Assembly: GCA_944323155.1 (NCBI GenBank)
Contig: CALURL010000004.1
Span: forward strand, 1 to 64,000
Length of the DNA: 64,000 nt
Reading direction: 5' to 3'
Source: Candidatus Gastranaerophilales bacterium
GTDB lineage: Bacteria; Cyanobacteriota; Vampirovibrionia; Gastranaerophilales; Gastranaerophilaceae
The notes below the pieces were generated by a model. That model had not been told where the DNA came from. It made no database searches and saw nothing but the letters and a program-made list of their open reading frames with translations. A program made the position numbers and the translations under genes. The stretch's first letter is position 1, and each line of letters starts with the position of its first letter. This document shows positions 44,488 through 53,161 of this stretch, piece by piece.

Positions 44488-45212
44488 ATGAAAAAAATTA
44501 ATTTTAAACACGCTCACGGGGGGGGGGCACGCGCGTAGAGCGGTTTTTCACCTTTAAATGGCCGGCATTTACCCTGGCGGAAGTTTTAATTACATTAGGA
44601 ATTATTGGGGTTGTTTCATCGCTTACAATGCCGACGTTGATAGCAAGTTCTAGAAAAAGCGAGTATTCTGCAAGACTAAAAAAATACTTTAGTACAATGA
44701 ATCAGGCAATTATAATATATAATCAAGATAAAAATATGCTGCCTGAAGATTGGATAGTACCGGACGAGGATTCCCTTGAAACTTTTTGGAATACACATTT
44801 CGCACCGTATTTTAAAAACATTGTATATACAGGAACAGAAAAGAGTGATTTTACATCAGGAAAATCTGGAATAGTTGTTAAATTTGGAGATGGCTCAAGT
44901 ATGTCAATGGTTAGAGGAGGTGCAGCTGTTGATATATTATATGATGTAAATGGCGATAAGGCGCCAAATCAATGGGGAAGAGATATTCATAAGTTTATTT
45001 TAGAGAAAGGAAATTTTTCGGCATATGGCTGGGCTGCAGATATAGGTGAAGGCGGTTTATATGACGAAGATGAAGATGGTAATAAATTTACTACAGATAT
45101 GGATGATAGAGATAATGTTTTACGTCTATGCAAACAATCAGGCAGTTATTGCAGTCGGTTGCTGCAGCTAGATGGCTGGGAATTCAAAGATGATTACCCT
45201 TATAAGATATAA
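44488..45212 (+). CDS. Type IV pilin-like protein B, leader out of frame at a G10 tract
   Basis: AAAGGAGAG precedes ATG 44488. That frame crosses G10 and stops at TAG 44536 (16 residues ending GGGARA). The pilin frame is open from just after the tract and reads WPAFTLAEVLITLGIIGVVS, a prepilin site cleaved before Phe. No ATG, GTG or TTG lies in that frame between the tract and the signal, so full pilin needs a frame change: G8 or G11 gives about 242 residues with a leader of about 27. An ATG at 44628 would cut off the signal. The mature part has YDVNGDKAPNQWGRD and a C-terminal Cys pair with GWEFKDDYPY. pilT is the next gene, convergent. Confidence 0.88.
44518..44527 (+). repeat. G10 homopolymer in pilin B leader
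   Basis: Ten G in a row, 30 bases after the start codon, at the same position and in the same register as in pilin A. Confidence 0.95.
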
Positions 45213-45243
45213 AAAAGTCCCCTTATTAAGGGGACTTTTTTTA
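45211..45243. terminator. Bidirectional terminator between pilin B and pilT
   Basis: A perfect stem (AAAAAAGTCCCCTT with AAGGGGACTTTTTT) has a three-base loop, with A and T runs on each side. Confidence 0.92.
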
Positions 45244-46305
45244 TTGCATTAATCGTTTTAACTCATCCGGTCTTGATGATCTTGAAAGAGCATCTTCTAT
45301 TGTGATTAATTTTTGTTTATAAAGGTTTGCCAATGCCATTTCAAGAGTCTGCATGCCTAAGCCCTGGTTCATCTGAATTGTAGAATAAATTTGGGCTGCT
45401 TTTGCTTCACGAATAAGGTTTGCAATAGCAGGTGTTACAAGCATGATTTCCTGTGCCATTACACGGCCTTTTTTAGTGCCGTCAGGTTGTACTTTTTGTA
45501 ATAGCGTTTGTGAAAATACTGCAACAAGTGAGTTCGCAAGCTGTACACGAATCTGCTGTTGTTGACCTTCCGGAAATACGTCGATGATACGGTCGATAGT
45601 TTGTGCTGCTGATGAGGTGTGCAATGTTCCGAATACTAAGTGACCTGTTTCTGCAGCAGTCAGCGCTAAAGCAATTGTTTCGTGGTCACGCATCTCACCT
45701 ACCAGAATGATATCCGGATCTTCACGAAGTGCTGATTTCAATGCGTTTGCAAACGATCTTGTATCCATTCCTAACTCACGCTGGTGAATTATACTTTGTT
45801 TTGACGTGTGAACGAATTCTATCGGATCTTCAATTGTTAGAATGTGTTCAGCTCTGTTTGAGTTTATATAGTCAATCATCGCAGCAAGTGTTGTTGATTT
45901 ACCTGAACCTGTAGGACCTGTTACAAGAATTAAGCCTCTTGGTTTGTCTGCTGTTTTTCTTACAATTTCAGGCAAACCGAGTTTATCAAATGACGGAACT
46001 ACTGATGTAATCGTTCTGAATGCCGCTGCATAGTTGCCTTTATCTTTGTAAAAATTTACCCTGAAACGGCTTAAACCTTCAATACCGTATGAAAAGTCAA
46101 GTTCCCAGTTTTGTTCAAGAGTACGTCTTTGTTCATTTGAAAGCATCGGGAAAAGCAATGTCTCAACATCATCCGGACTTAATGGCGGATAATCATATCT
46201 TTGTAACTTACCGTCAATACGTGCTGCAGGTGGTAGTCCGCTTGAAATGTGTAAGTCGGAACCGCCGTCTGCTACTAATTTCTCTAATAGTTCTTCAATC
46301 AGCAT
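45241..46305 (-). CDS. pilT: Type IV pilus retraction ATPase PilT
   Basis: A 354-residue hexameric ATPase that drives pilus retraction. Walker A is GPTGSGKST (about 133-141), the Asp and His boxes follow (EDPIEFVHTSKQ; FGTLHTSSAAQTID), Walker B is in DPDIILVGEMRD, and the PilT-specific C-terminal region has AIANLIREAKAAQIYSTIQ, a slight variant of the AIRNLIRE retraction motif. The length is standard. It lies next to pilin B and close to pilin A, so these pilins probably belong to a retractile pilus. It forms an operon with the 83-residue gene upstream (14 bases apart). Confidence 0.95.
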   Translation of the reverse strand: MLIEELLEKLVADGGSDLHISSGLPPAARIDGKLQRYDYPPLSPDDVETLLFPMLSNEQRRTLEQNWELDFSYGIEGLSRFRVNFYKDKGNYAAAFRTITSVVPSFDKLGLPEIVRKTADKPRGLILVTGPTGSGKSTTLAAMIDYINSNRAEHILTIEDPIEFVHTSKQSIIHQRELGMDTRSFANALKSALREDPDIILVGEMRDHETIALALTAAETGHLVFGTLHTSSAAQTIDRIIDVFPEGQQQQIRVQLANSLVAVFSQTLLQKVQPDGTKKGRVMAQEIMLVTPAIANLIREAKAAQIYSTIQMNQGLGMQTLEMALANLYKQKLITIEDALSRSSRPDELKRLMQ

Positions 46306-46319
46306 AATTCTTTACCTAC

Positions 46320-46571
46320 CTATTCTTTAAAATTCATAATTGCATCAGCATCTTTCATTGCCATTTCTATAAGAATATAAGTCATATATGCACCTAATGC
46401 TACAGCTTTTGGATCTAAGTCCGTATTATTTGCAGCTTCTATTATTGCAGTGTTTATCTCCGGATTTTCTTCTTTAAGATAATGGATCATTTTTTTTCGC
46501 CAGGCCGGCATATCTTTAAAGATTTCACCAAAGACCATAGCTGCATTCTCTTCTGAAATTATAGGTATCAT
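46320..46571 (-). CDS. Small hypothetical protein upstream of pilT
   Basis: An 83-residue soluble acidic helical protein (AAMVFGEIFKDMPAWRKKMI, then INTAIIEAANNTDLDPKAVA and AYMTYILIEMAMKDADAIM). No family recognised and no signal peptide. It starts from ATG 46571 with a weak AAGGAAT site and lies 14 bases upstream of pilT, so it is probably co-transcribed with pilT. It may be a pilus-related accessory factor, based on position alone. Confidence 0.65.
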   Translation of the reverse strand: MIPIISEENAAMVFGEIFKDMPAWRKKMIHYLKEENPEINTAIIEAANNTDLDPKAVALGAYMTYILIEMAMKDADAIMNFKE

Positions 46572-46665
46572 ATAATTATTCCTTATATATCCAACTGTAT
46601 ATCCGTTATTATATAAGAAATTTTAATAATAGTCTATAGCAAAACAATAAATCATATATTTGAGG

Positions 46666-46671
46666 TATAAT
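46666..46671 (+). promoter_or_regulatory. -10 element for leaderless recF
   Basis: A perfect TATAAT ends six bases before the ATG at 46678, which puts the transcription start on the start codon. The -35 region is not consensus. Confidence 0.45.
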
Positions 46672-46677
46672 CTTGAT

Positions 46678-47784
46678 ATGAGATTAAGGGATTTAAGGCT
46701 GAAAAATTACAGGAACTGCAAGGATATTGAGCTTAATTTTGACTCTGATAAAGTTCTTATTATAGGTAAAAATGCTCAAGGGAAAACTAATATTTTGGAA
46801 AGTATTTATTTTCTCTCTGCTTTAAAAAGCCCGAGGACTGCTAATAATCTTGAATTAATTAATTTTGAGGCTGGCGGCTGTGAAATTAATACTAATATGA
46901 TTAAGGCAGAAACCGAAGTTGAACTTGATTTTTCATACAACAAAGAAAAGAAACGCGAGCTAAGGATTAACAGAGTCAAGACAACGCCTAAAAATTTTAA
47001 ATCAGTTTTAAAAACTGTTCTTTTTTCAACTTCTGATTTGCTGCTTTTGCGCGGAAATCCTTCTGATAGGCGTGATTGGCTTGATAGGGCGATTTCTCAA
47101 ATTTATCCAGCGTATGATGAAAGACTTTCAAAGTATGATAAAATAAGAATTCAAAAAAATAATTGTCTTAAAGAGTTTTTGAAAACAGGGGTTTGTAATG
47201 ATACGCTTTTAGAGGTTTACAATGAGCAATTGGTGATTACAGGAAGTAATATTATTTATCTTAGAAAGAAATTTTTGAAAGAAATTGAAAAAATTGCTAA
47301 AGAAAAACATTTGATAATCAGTGAAACTGAAAATTTGAGAATAGCTTATGATTGTTCATTTTTAAAGGGTGGAGAAAACGAAATCGAAGAAATTGCTGCT
47401 GCTTTCAGATGTTCGCTGGATGAAAGACATCTTGAAGAGATGCGCAGAGGGCAATCTTGCGTCGGACCTCACAGGGATGATGTTATTTTTTATATAAATG
47501 GCAATGAGGCGACAAAATTTGCTTCTCAAGGGCAGCAAAGAACTGTTGTCCTTGCTTTAAAACTATCTGAACTTGATATTATTACAGAGAAAACCGGTGA
47601 TGAACCTGTTTTGCTTCTGGATGATGTTCTTGCAGAACTTGACGATATCAGGCAGAATTATCTTTTAAAGTCTATTAATAACAGAACGCAAACTATTATC
47701 ACTTCTGTTGATACAATCCTTTTTGAAGACGAATTTTTGAAGGATGTAAAGATTTACAAAATAGAAAACGGGCATATTTTATAA
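46678..47784 (+). CDS. recF: DNA repair protein RecF
   Basis: A 368-residue SMC-like ATPase that loads RecA at gaps through RecOR. It starts MRLRDLRLKNYRNCKDIEL, has Walker A GKNAQGKT (about 31-38), the arginine-rich NPSDRRDWLDRAISQIYP region, the signature FASQGQQRTVVLALKL and Walker B LLLDDVLAELD. I take ATG 46678; a TTG at 46660 lies inside the promoter. It is not next to dnaA, dnaN or gyrB, its usual neighbours in other bacteria. Its end overlaps the convergent yraN gene by six bases. Confidence 0.95.
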   Translation: MRLRDLRLKNYRNCKDIELNFDSDKVLIIGKNAQGKTNILESIYFLSALKSPRTANNLELINFEAGGCEINTNMIKAETEVELDFSYNKEKKRELRINRVKTTPKNFKSVLKTVLFSTSDLLLLRGNPSDRRDWLDRAISQIYPAYDERLSKYDKIRIQKNNCLKEFLKTGVCNDTLLEVYNEQLVITGSNIIYLRKKFLKEIEKIAKEKHLIISETENLRIAYDCSFLKGGENEIEEIAAAFRCSLDERHLEEMRRGQSCVGPHRDDVIFYINGNEATKFASQGQQRTVVLALKLSELDIITEKTGDEPVLLLDDVLAELDDIRQNYLLKSINNRTQTIITSVDTILFEDEFLKDVKIYKIENGHIL

Positions 47785-48126
47785 ATAAACATTTTTTAAA
47801 TGTTCTATTTTTATTTCAGGTTTTAGAGTAATCCCTATAACATCAATTCTGTAATCTTTTATTTTGTGTTCGGTTGTGTAATTTAGTGCTCCCTGTCTGA
47901 TATGTTCATATTTTGTTTTTGTAATTGCTTCAAAAGGAGTTCCATATGCATTGTTTTTTCTTGTTTTAACTTCTACAAAAACGGTGGTATTCTTATGTTT
48001 TGCAATAATATCAATTTCGCAAAATCTTGAGTAATGTTTGTTCCGTTCAAGAATTTCATATCCCTGCTTTTCTAAGTACCGGCATGCAAGATCTTCTCCT
48101 GCATCGCCCAATTTTCTGCTATTCAT
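47779..48126 (-). CDS. YraN/UPF0102 family protein, nuclease-like
   Basis: A 115-residue protein of the YraN family with an endonuclease-like core. The conserved parts are GEDLACRYLEKQGYEILERN, CEIDIIAK and VFVEVKTRKN, which give the E, D and ExK positions of the PD-(D/E)XK fold, and GTPFEAITKTKYEHIRQGA. Biochemical function is still poorly defined for the family. It overlaps the queF stop by one base (TAATG), so it is translationally coupled to it. Confidence 0.9.
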   Translation of the reverse strand: MNSRKLGDAGEDLACRYLEKQGYEILERNKHYSRFCEIDIIAKHKNTTVFVEVKTRKNNAYGTPFEAITKTKYEHIRQGALNYTTEHKIKDYRIDVIGITLKPEIKIEHLKNVYL

Positions 48127-49025
48127 TATTGTTTAATGCTTCCTCTTGCAAATTTTGTTGTATCAATTAAGTTATAAACATCATATATTACACAATTCTT
48201 ACTCCATCGCGCAGGACAAATATCAATCCCGCCTCGCCTTGTATATAAAGCGGTTATAAATATTTCATCGTCTTTGTCAAGTATGTCGTAAAGCCTTTTG
48301 TAAATCATTTCACAGCATTCTTCGTGAAAATGGAATTCAGAACGAAATGAGCTTAAGTATTTTACCAAACTGTCCTCTAAAATATGTTTAGATGATTTGT
48401 AATAAAGGAATAAATCTCCAAAATCCGGCTGATGTGTAACTCTGCAGTTTGAACGCAGCGAGTCGAATTTTAAATAATAACTTTGTTTTTCTTCGGTTTC
48501 TTTTGTTTCTAAAAGTTCGGGTGCTTCTTTAAATTTTTCGACTTTAAGAGTTTTTTCATCAACAAAGTTCATTATGTTTGAAAAATCGCTGAAAATATCA
48601 ATCCGTTGTGTGTTATTTTCAAAAAAGTTTGTGCTAACTTCTGTATGAAGTTTTTCGCTTAAATCATTTTCAATAATATTTTTGCAGATTTCGAGGCATT
48701 CGTTTACGGTTGCGCCAAATTTTGACATGTTGAATGAGTTTAAATAAAGCTTGAGAGATTTTGATTCTACAAGGAACTCGCTATTGCAATTATATTTGAG
48801 TTTCAAAAGCCGTGTAACAGGAATTCCGTTTTCGCTCATCGCAGAGAATTCGTAAGCGTGCCAAATATCATAACCGACAAATGGCAGATTATCGTCTAGA
48901 ATTTCATATTGTTTTCTGTTTTCACACCTTGGAATTGCAACGAGAAGTTTAGGGTTATAATTTTCACTTCCTTCAGATTTTTTCCCGAGGTGCGTTGATG
49001 CAAGTTTATCTGTTATATTTATCAT
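48126..49025 (-). CDS. queF: NADPH-dependent 7-cyano-7-deazaguanine reductase QueF
   Basis: A 299-residue, two-domain (long-form) QueF that reduces preQ0 to preQ1 for queuosine in tRNA. The N-terminal half has FVGYDIWHAYEFSAMSENGI and LVESKSLKLYLNSFNMS; the C-terminal half has the T-fold region with SNCRVTHQPDFGD (catalytic-type Cys), FHFHEECCEMIY (the conserved substrate-binding Glu), and TRRGGIDICPARW. The length suits the bimodular type of Gram-negative bacteria. It leads a two-gene unit with yraN. Confidence 0.92.
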   Translation of the reverse strand: MINITDKLASTHLGKKSEGSENYNPKLLVAIPRCENRKQYEILDDNLPFVGYDIWHAYEFSAMSENGIPVTRLLKLKYNCNSEFLVESKSLKLYLNSFNMSKFGATVNECLEICKNIIENDLSEKLHTEVSTNFFENNTQRIDIFSDFSNIMNFVDEKTLKVEKFKEAPELLETKETEEKQSYYLKFDSLRSNCRVTHQPDFGDLFLYYKSSKHILEDSLVKYLSSFRSEFHFHEECCEMIYKRLYDILDKDDEIFITALYTRRGGIDICPARWSKNCVIYDVYNLIDTTKFARGSIKQ

Positions 49026-49162
49026 TTTTACCTTTTTGTTTTAATGTTAACAAAAGCATGTGAAGCTGTAAATATTAAGATTTATTTCGTCTATATAAAA
49101 GTTTAGGAAATAAATATTTTTGTTTTGTGTTTATATATGTGTAGGTTAAAAGTAGGAAATTT

Positions 49163-50062
49163 ATGTCTGTACAATCTCCATTTAATTCTTTTAAACTGGT
49201 TGATTCACAGCCCGCAAATAAAGCGCGGGAAAATAATGCTGTTCAGACAAAAATTGAGACACCAAAAATCGCTAATACTAATAATCCCAATAATGATTCT
49301 TTTGTAAGTCCTAAAAATAATGATAAAAGACAGGCAAATGTGTTGTGGTATATAGGAACAGCTATTGTAACTGCCGCTGCTTTAGGGATTTTAGGCGCTA
49401 AAGGTTTTCTTGGCAAGAAAGTTCAGGGCTGGTTTTCAAAACTTAAACCTGAAGATAAAAGTAAGATTGGAAGTTTTGAACGTGTAAAAACGGCTTTTGG
49501 TAAAAATTACGAAGATACATTGAAAGAATTAAAAAAACAGGGCTATGAGGTTCAATTTTCAAATTTTAACGGATTGTCTGTAATTGCTTATAAAAATAAA
49601 AAAGGTGATAATATTTTTTTAGGTTTTGCGTCCGAAAATAAAGGTGTCCTAAACGCAGTTACGGTTTTGCATAAAAACTCTTCAACCAGAACTGATATGT
49701 CAATTAAAGACGGTAATACTATTGTTAAATCAACACACTGGTTTGATGGATTATTTACAAATAAATCTTATAATACAACAAAACAGGGTTTTGAAGAACT
49801 TCAGACATTCCGTATTACAGATTTAGGACAACAGGTAAATCCTCTTTATGCAAAAGAATTTCGTAACGGAGGATTTATTGAAATGGTTTGTCCTGATAAT
49901 GGAGTAAGGTTTGTTCATAAATTTGTTAACGGTGAACATAAATTCTGGAAATTCCATCCGGATATTATGCCAAAAACATATATTTCAGAAGATGATTATA
50001 AAATGGCTTTATTTGATTTGTACACAGCAACCGGTAAAAAGCTTAATATAAAATTAAAATAA
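49163..50062 (+). CDS. Membrane-anchored hypothetical protein
   Basis: A 299-residue protein starting at ATG 49163 with TAGGAAA upstream. A short polar N terminus (MSVQSPFNSFKLVDSQ, a weak form of the lineage motif), an Asn-rich stretch and one membrane span (WYIGTAIVTAAALGILGA, about 60-77) precede a 220-residue domain with the feel of a beta-rich binding domain (FLGFASENKGVLNAVTVLHK, THWFDGLFTNKSY). No family recognised. A terminator follows at 50061. Function unknown. Confidence 0.72.
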   Translation: MSVQSPFNSFKLVDSQPANKARENNAVQTKIETPKIANTNNPNNDSFVSPKNNDKRQANVLWYIGTAIVTAAALGILGAKGFLGKKVQGWFSKLKPEDKSKIGSFERVKTAFGKNYEDTLKELKKQGYEVQFSNFNGLSVIAYKNKKGDNIFLGFASENKGVLNAVTVLHKNSSTRTDMSIKDGNTIVKSTHWFDGLFTNKSYNTTKQGFEELQTFRITDLGQQVNPLYAKEFRNGGFIEMVCPDNGVRFVHKFVNGEHKFWKFHPDIMPKTYISEDDYKMALFDLYTATGKKLNIKLK

Positions 50063-50093
50063 AAAGACCTGACATTTATCAGGTCTTTTTTTA
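50061..50093. terminator. Bidirectional terminator between 49163 gene and DAACS transporter
   Basis: A perfect 12-base-pair stem (AAAAAGACCTGA with TCAGGTCTTTTT), flanked by A and T runs, between converging genes. Confidence 0.9.
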
Positions 50094-50109
50094 TAAAATT
50101 AAGCTGCTG

Positions 50110-51429
50110 TTATGCAATGTCTTCATATTTTGTCGGATCATTGAACAGTTCATAATTAATTTCGTTTTCATTATCTGCAATTGCCGCAACAACTACTGTG
50201 TCTGATGTTACATTAACCAATGTTCTCATCATATCTGTAATTCTTTCGATTGTGAATAGGAATGCAAAACCTGCAACAAGTTGTTCCGGACTCAAGCCCA
50301 TTCCATTAAGAATTAAGGCAATAGTGATTAATCCGGCACCTGGAATTCCTGCACAAGTTGATGATGCAATCATTGCAAGCAGGCAGATTTGAATTAATAA
50401 AAATGGAGTGAGTGTTACGCCATATGCCTGAATTAAAAATATTACGGCAACTGTTTGTAACAATGCTGTACCATCCATATTCAAAGTTGCACCAAGCGGA
50501 AGTACAAAGCTTGATATTTTGTGAGAAATTCCTCGTTTTTCACAGCAGGCTATTGTCAATGGCAATGTCGCTGATGAACTTGCTGTTCCGAATGCTACCA
50601 TCATTGCTTCTGCTACTGCAGAATATAAAGTTACAATTGATACTTTTGAGAAGAATTTCAAAAATAGCGGATAAACCACAAATAATTGAATTGCAAAACC
50701 TAATGCCAATACAAGCAGATATTTGGAAATACTTGCAAAAATATCAATTCCAAAACTTGAAACAGCACTTGCTGTCAGGGCAAATACACCAGGAGCGGCA
50801 AAAAACATTATCCAATCAGTAATCTTCATTGTCGCGGCAAAAACTGATTCAAAGAAAGATACAATCGGTCTGTTTACGTCGCCGACTTTTGCAAGTGCTA
50901 TTGCAAACAATAGTACAAATACAATTATTGGCACCATATTGCCTGAGGCAAATGCCTGAAAAGGATTATTTGGTACAAAACTTAGGATTAAATTTAATGT
51001 ATTCTGCTGTTGAGCCATTGCAGTTGCAACAGTATCTTGTACTGCGGTTGCAGTATGGGCATTTATATAATGTGCTGCACCTAAGCCTGGTTTCATTAAC
51101 AATGCAAGGATGGCACCTATTGATACTGCGGCTGCGGTGATTATTGTATAGTAAACTATCATTTTACTTCCAAATTTACTAAGCTGTTTGTTATCACCAA
51201 TACTCGTAATGCCTATTATTATTGCAGATACTACAAGCGGGATTACAACCATTTGTATTAGTCTGATGAATACCTGTCCTATAAATGTTAATATAGCCGA
51301 TACATATACGTAATCCCGTCCATGTAAAAATATTCCGACTATAATACCTAAAATAATCCCGAAAAATATATGCCAGTTTCTTTTTATCCCAAGTCCCAGA
51401 GCTATCAGGATTTGCATGTGTAATTTCAT
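50110..51429 (-). CDS. Dicarboxylate/amino acid:cation symporter (DAACS/SLC1 family)
   Basis: A 439-residue sodium- or proton-coupled importer of glutamate/aspartate or C4-dicarboxylates. About eight spans and two re-entrant hairpins: AFGTASSSATLPLTIACC is HP1 with its serine-rich tip, LPLGATLNMDGTAL is the NMDGT cation site in TM7, and STCAGIPGAGLITIAL is HP2. Further on, AFLFTIERITDMMRTLVNVT carries the TM8 substrate residues. The length is standard. It is monocistronic and starts with AAGAGG before the ATG. The exact substrate cannot be decided. Confidence 0.93.
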   Translation of the reverse strand: MKLHMQILIALGLGIKRNWHIFFGIILGIIVGIFLHGRDYVYVSAILTFIGQVFIRLIQMVVIPLVVSAIIIGITSIGDNKQLSKFGSKMIVYYTIITAAAVSIGAILALLMKPGLGAAHYINAHTATAVQDTVATAMAQQQNTLNLILSFVPNNPFQAFASGNMVPIIVFVLLFAIALAKVGDVNRPIVSFFESVFAATMKITDWIMFFAAPGVFALTASAVSSFGIDIFASISKYLLVLALGFAIQLFVVYPLFLKFFSKVSIVTLYSAVAEAMMVAFGTASSSATLPLTIACCEKRGISHKISSFVLPLGATLNMDGTALLQTVAVIFLIQAYGVTLTPFLLIQICLLAMIASSTCAGIPGAGLITIALILNGMGLSPEQLVAGFAFLFTIERITDMMRTLVNVTSDTVVVAAIADNENEINYELFNDPTKYEDIA

Positions 51430-51614
51430 ATAAATAACCTCTTATATCTTTTTCAGTATCGTAACTTGTTTAGTATACTACTTTTTTTATTAAATATCAA
51501 ATATTTTAAAGAAAAATCGTAGGTTTGAGGGAGAAATATCAGTGTTTTATTGTGATGTTGTTTGTGGTAAGATAATCTTAAGTTAAATAGTAATTGAAAA
51601 AAGGAATTGATATA

Positions 51615-52709
51615 ATGTTAAGAACAGGTATTGTAGGATTGCCTAATGTTGGAAAATCAACTTTATTTAATGCTTTGACAAGCGCCAAAAACGCACAGAG
51701 TGCAAATTATCCTTTTTGCACAATAGAGCCGAATGTCGGTGTTGTAACTGTCCCGGATGAAAGATTACAAGTTCTTTCAGATTTATGTAAAGCTAAAGAA
51801 ATTATTCCCACCGCAATTGAATTTGTTGACATTGCAGGGCTTGTTAAGGGGGCAAGCAAAGGTGAAGGGCTTGGTAACCAATTCTTGCATAATATTAGAG
51901 AAGTTGATGCAATAATTCAGGTTGTTCGTTGTTTTGACGATCCTAATACTATTCACGTATCAGGAAAAGTTGATCCTATTGAAGATATCGAAATTATTAA
52001 TACAGAATTGGCGCTTGCAGATTTGGCGTCTGTTGAAAAAAGAAAAGGACGTATTGCAAAACAGGCAAAAGGCGGAGATAAAGATGCTGTTTTAGAAGAC
52101 AAAGTTCTTGATAAATTGTCTGAACTTCTTTCTGAAGGAACATTTATTAAAATTAGCGACCATTTTGAAGGCGATGAAATTCCGCTTGTAAAACAGCTTA
52201 ATCTTATGTCTACTAAACCTGTAATTTATGCTGCTAATGTTTCTGAAAGCGATTTGAAATCTGGTAACAATTATACAAAACTTGTTCAAGAATATGCTGA
52301 CAAGCACAATGCTGAAATGGTTATTATTTCTGCAAAAATTGAAGAAGAACTCGCTGAACTAGGTGATGAATCTTTAGAATATCTTAAAGAGTTAGGTGTT
52401 GATGACAGTGGTATTAACAGAATGATAAAATCTGTTTATCATCTTTTGAATTTGAGAACATTTATTACTGCAGGCGAAAAAGAAGTTCATGCCTGGACTA
52501 TCCCCGCAGGTGCAAAAGCCCCGCAGGCTGCCGGTGTCATTCATACTGATTTTGAAAAAGGGTTTATCAGAGCTGAAATTACACCTTATGAGGAATTTGT
52601 TAAAAATGGTTCCTACGCGGCTTGCAAAGATAAAGGTGTAACAAGGCTTGAAGGCAAAGATTATGTTGTCCAAGATGGCGATATTGTGCATTTCAGATTT
52701 GCCGTGTAA
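51615..52709 (+). CDS. ychF: Redox-regulated ATPase/GTPase YchF
   Basis: A 364-residue OBG-family P-loop protein. G1 is GIVGLPNVGKSTLFNALT (about 4-21), switch and G3 show NYPFCTIEPNVGVVTVPD and VDIAGLVKGASKGEGLGNQF, and the C-terminal TGS domain is seen in AWTIPAGAKAPQAAGVIHTD. It associates with the ribosome and prefers ATP in studied cases. I take ATG 51615 with AAAAAAGGA upstream; the frame opens earlier at a TTG (51594) that has no site. Confidence 0.95.
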   Translation: MLRTGIVGLPNVGKSTLFNALTSAKNAQSANYPFCTIEPNVGVVTVPDERLQVLSDLCKAKEIIPTAIEFVDIAGLVKGASKGEGLGNQFLHNIREVDAIIQVVRCFDDPNTIHVSGKVDPIEDIEIINTELALADLASVEKRKGRIAKQAKGGDKDAVLEDKVLDKLSELLSEGTFIKISDHFEGDEIPLVKQLNLMSTKPVIYAANVSESDLKSGNNYTKLVQEYADKHNAEMVIISAKIEEELAELGDESLEYLKELGVDDSGINRMIKSVYHLLNLRTFITAGEKEVHAWTIPAGAKAPQAAGVIHTDFEKGFIRAEITPYEEFVKNGSYAACKDKGVTRLEGKDYVVQDGDIVHFRFAV

Positions 52710-52712
52710 TTT

Positions 52713-53036
52713 TTAATGACCTTTACAGCTTAAATTTAACCCTATTACTCCTGCAATAATAAGAATTAATGAAAAAATCTTAAGCAGGCTGATATCTTCA
52801 TGGAAAAATACAATTCCGATTGCTGCAATTATTGATAAGCCAGCAGCACTCCATATTGCATAAGCTATACCCATATCAATAGTTTTCAATGCAAATGACA
52901 AAAGTATAAAACAGGTAATGTAAGAAATTGTTGTTCCTATAGTAGGCATTAATTGAGAAAATCCGTTAGAAAGTTTCATAAATGTTGTGCCTAATATTTC
53001 AAATAAGATTGCTAAAAATAGATATAACCAGCTCAT
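52713..53036 (-). CDS. SMR-family multidrug efflux protein (Qac/EmrE type)
   Basis: A 107-residue four-span exporter that works as an antiparallel dimer using the proton gradient. The first helix has the essential Glu (AILFEILGTTFMKLSNGF), and GIAYAIWSAAGLSIIAAIGIVFF is the third/fourth helix pattern of the Qac subtype rather than the guanidinium (Gdx) subtype. GGAGGA precedes ATG 53036. A long dyad overlapping a TATAAT lies upstream and may be a repressor site. Confidence 0.92.
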   Translation of the reverse strand: MSWLYLFLAILFEILGTTFMKLSNGFSQLMPTIGTTISYITCFILLSFALKTIDMGIAYAIWSAAGLSIIAAIGIVFFHEDISLLKIFSLILIIAGVIGLNLSCKGH

Positions 53037-53053
53037 TATTTCCTCCGGTATCT

Positions 53054-53091
53054 CTTTCTGCTGTAATTTCTATATTAATTATAGCAGAAAG
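53054..53091 (-). promoter_or_regulatory. Dyad-symmetric operator candidate over the SMR promoter
   Basis: CTTTCTGCT (53054-53062 on the plus strand) and AGCAGAAAG (53083-53091) are perfect arms that continue inward for five more pairs after one mismatch. The minus-strand TATAAT lies at 53078-53083, at the edge of one arm, so a bound dimeric repressor would block the promoter. Confidence 0.5.
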
Positions 53092-53161
53092 CATTAAGCG
53101 GTAGAGCCGTAAAACTTCTGTTTTTGTTAATAATTTTTTACATATTAATGTGCTAAAAAAT

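Noticed and set aside
52713-53091. Guanidine riboswitch in front of the SMR gene
   Set aside because: The pump sequence is of Qac rather than Gdx type, and the hairpin loop has no ACGR motif as in mini-ykkC RNAs.
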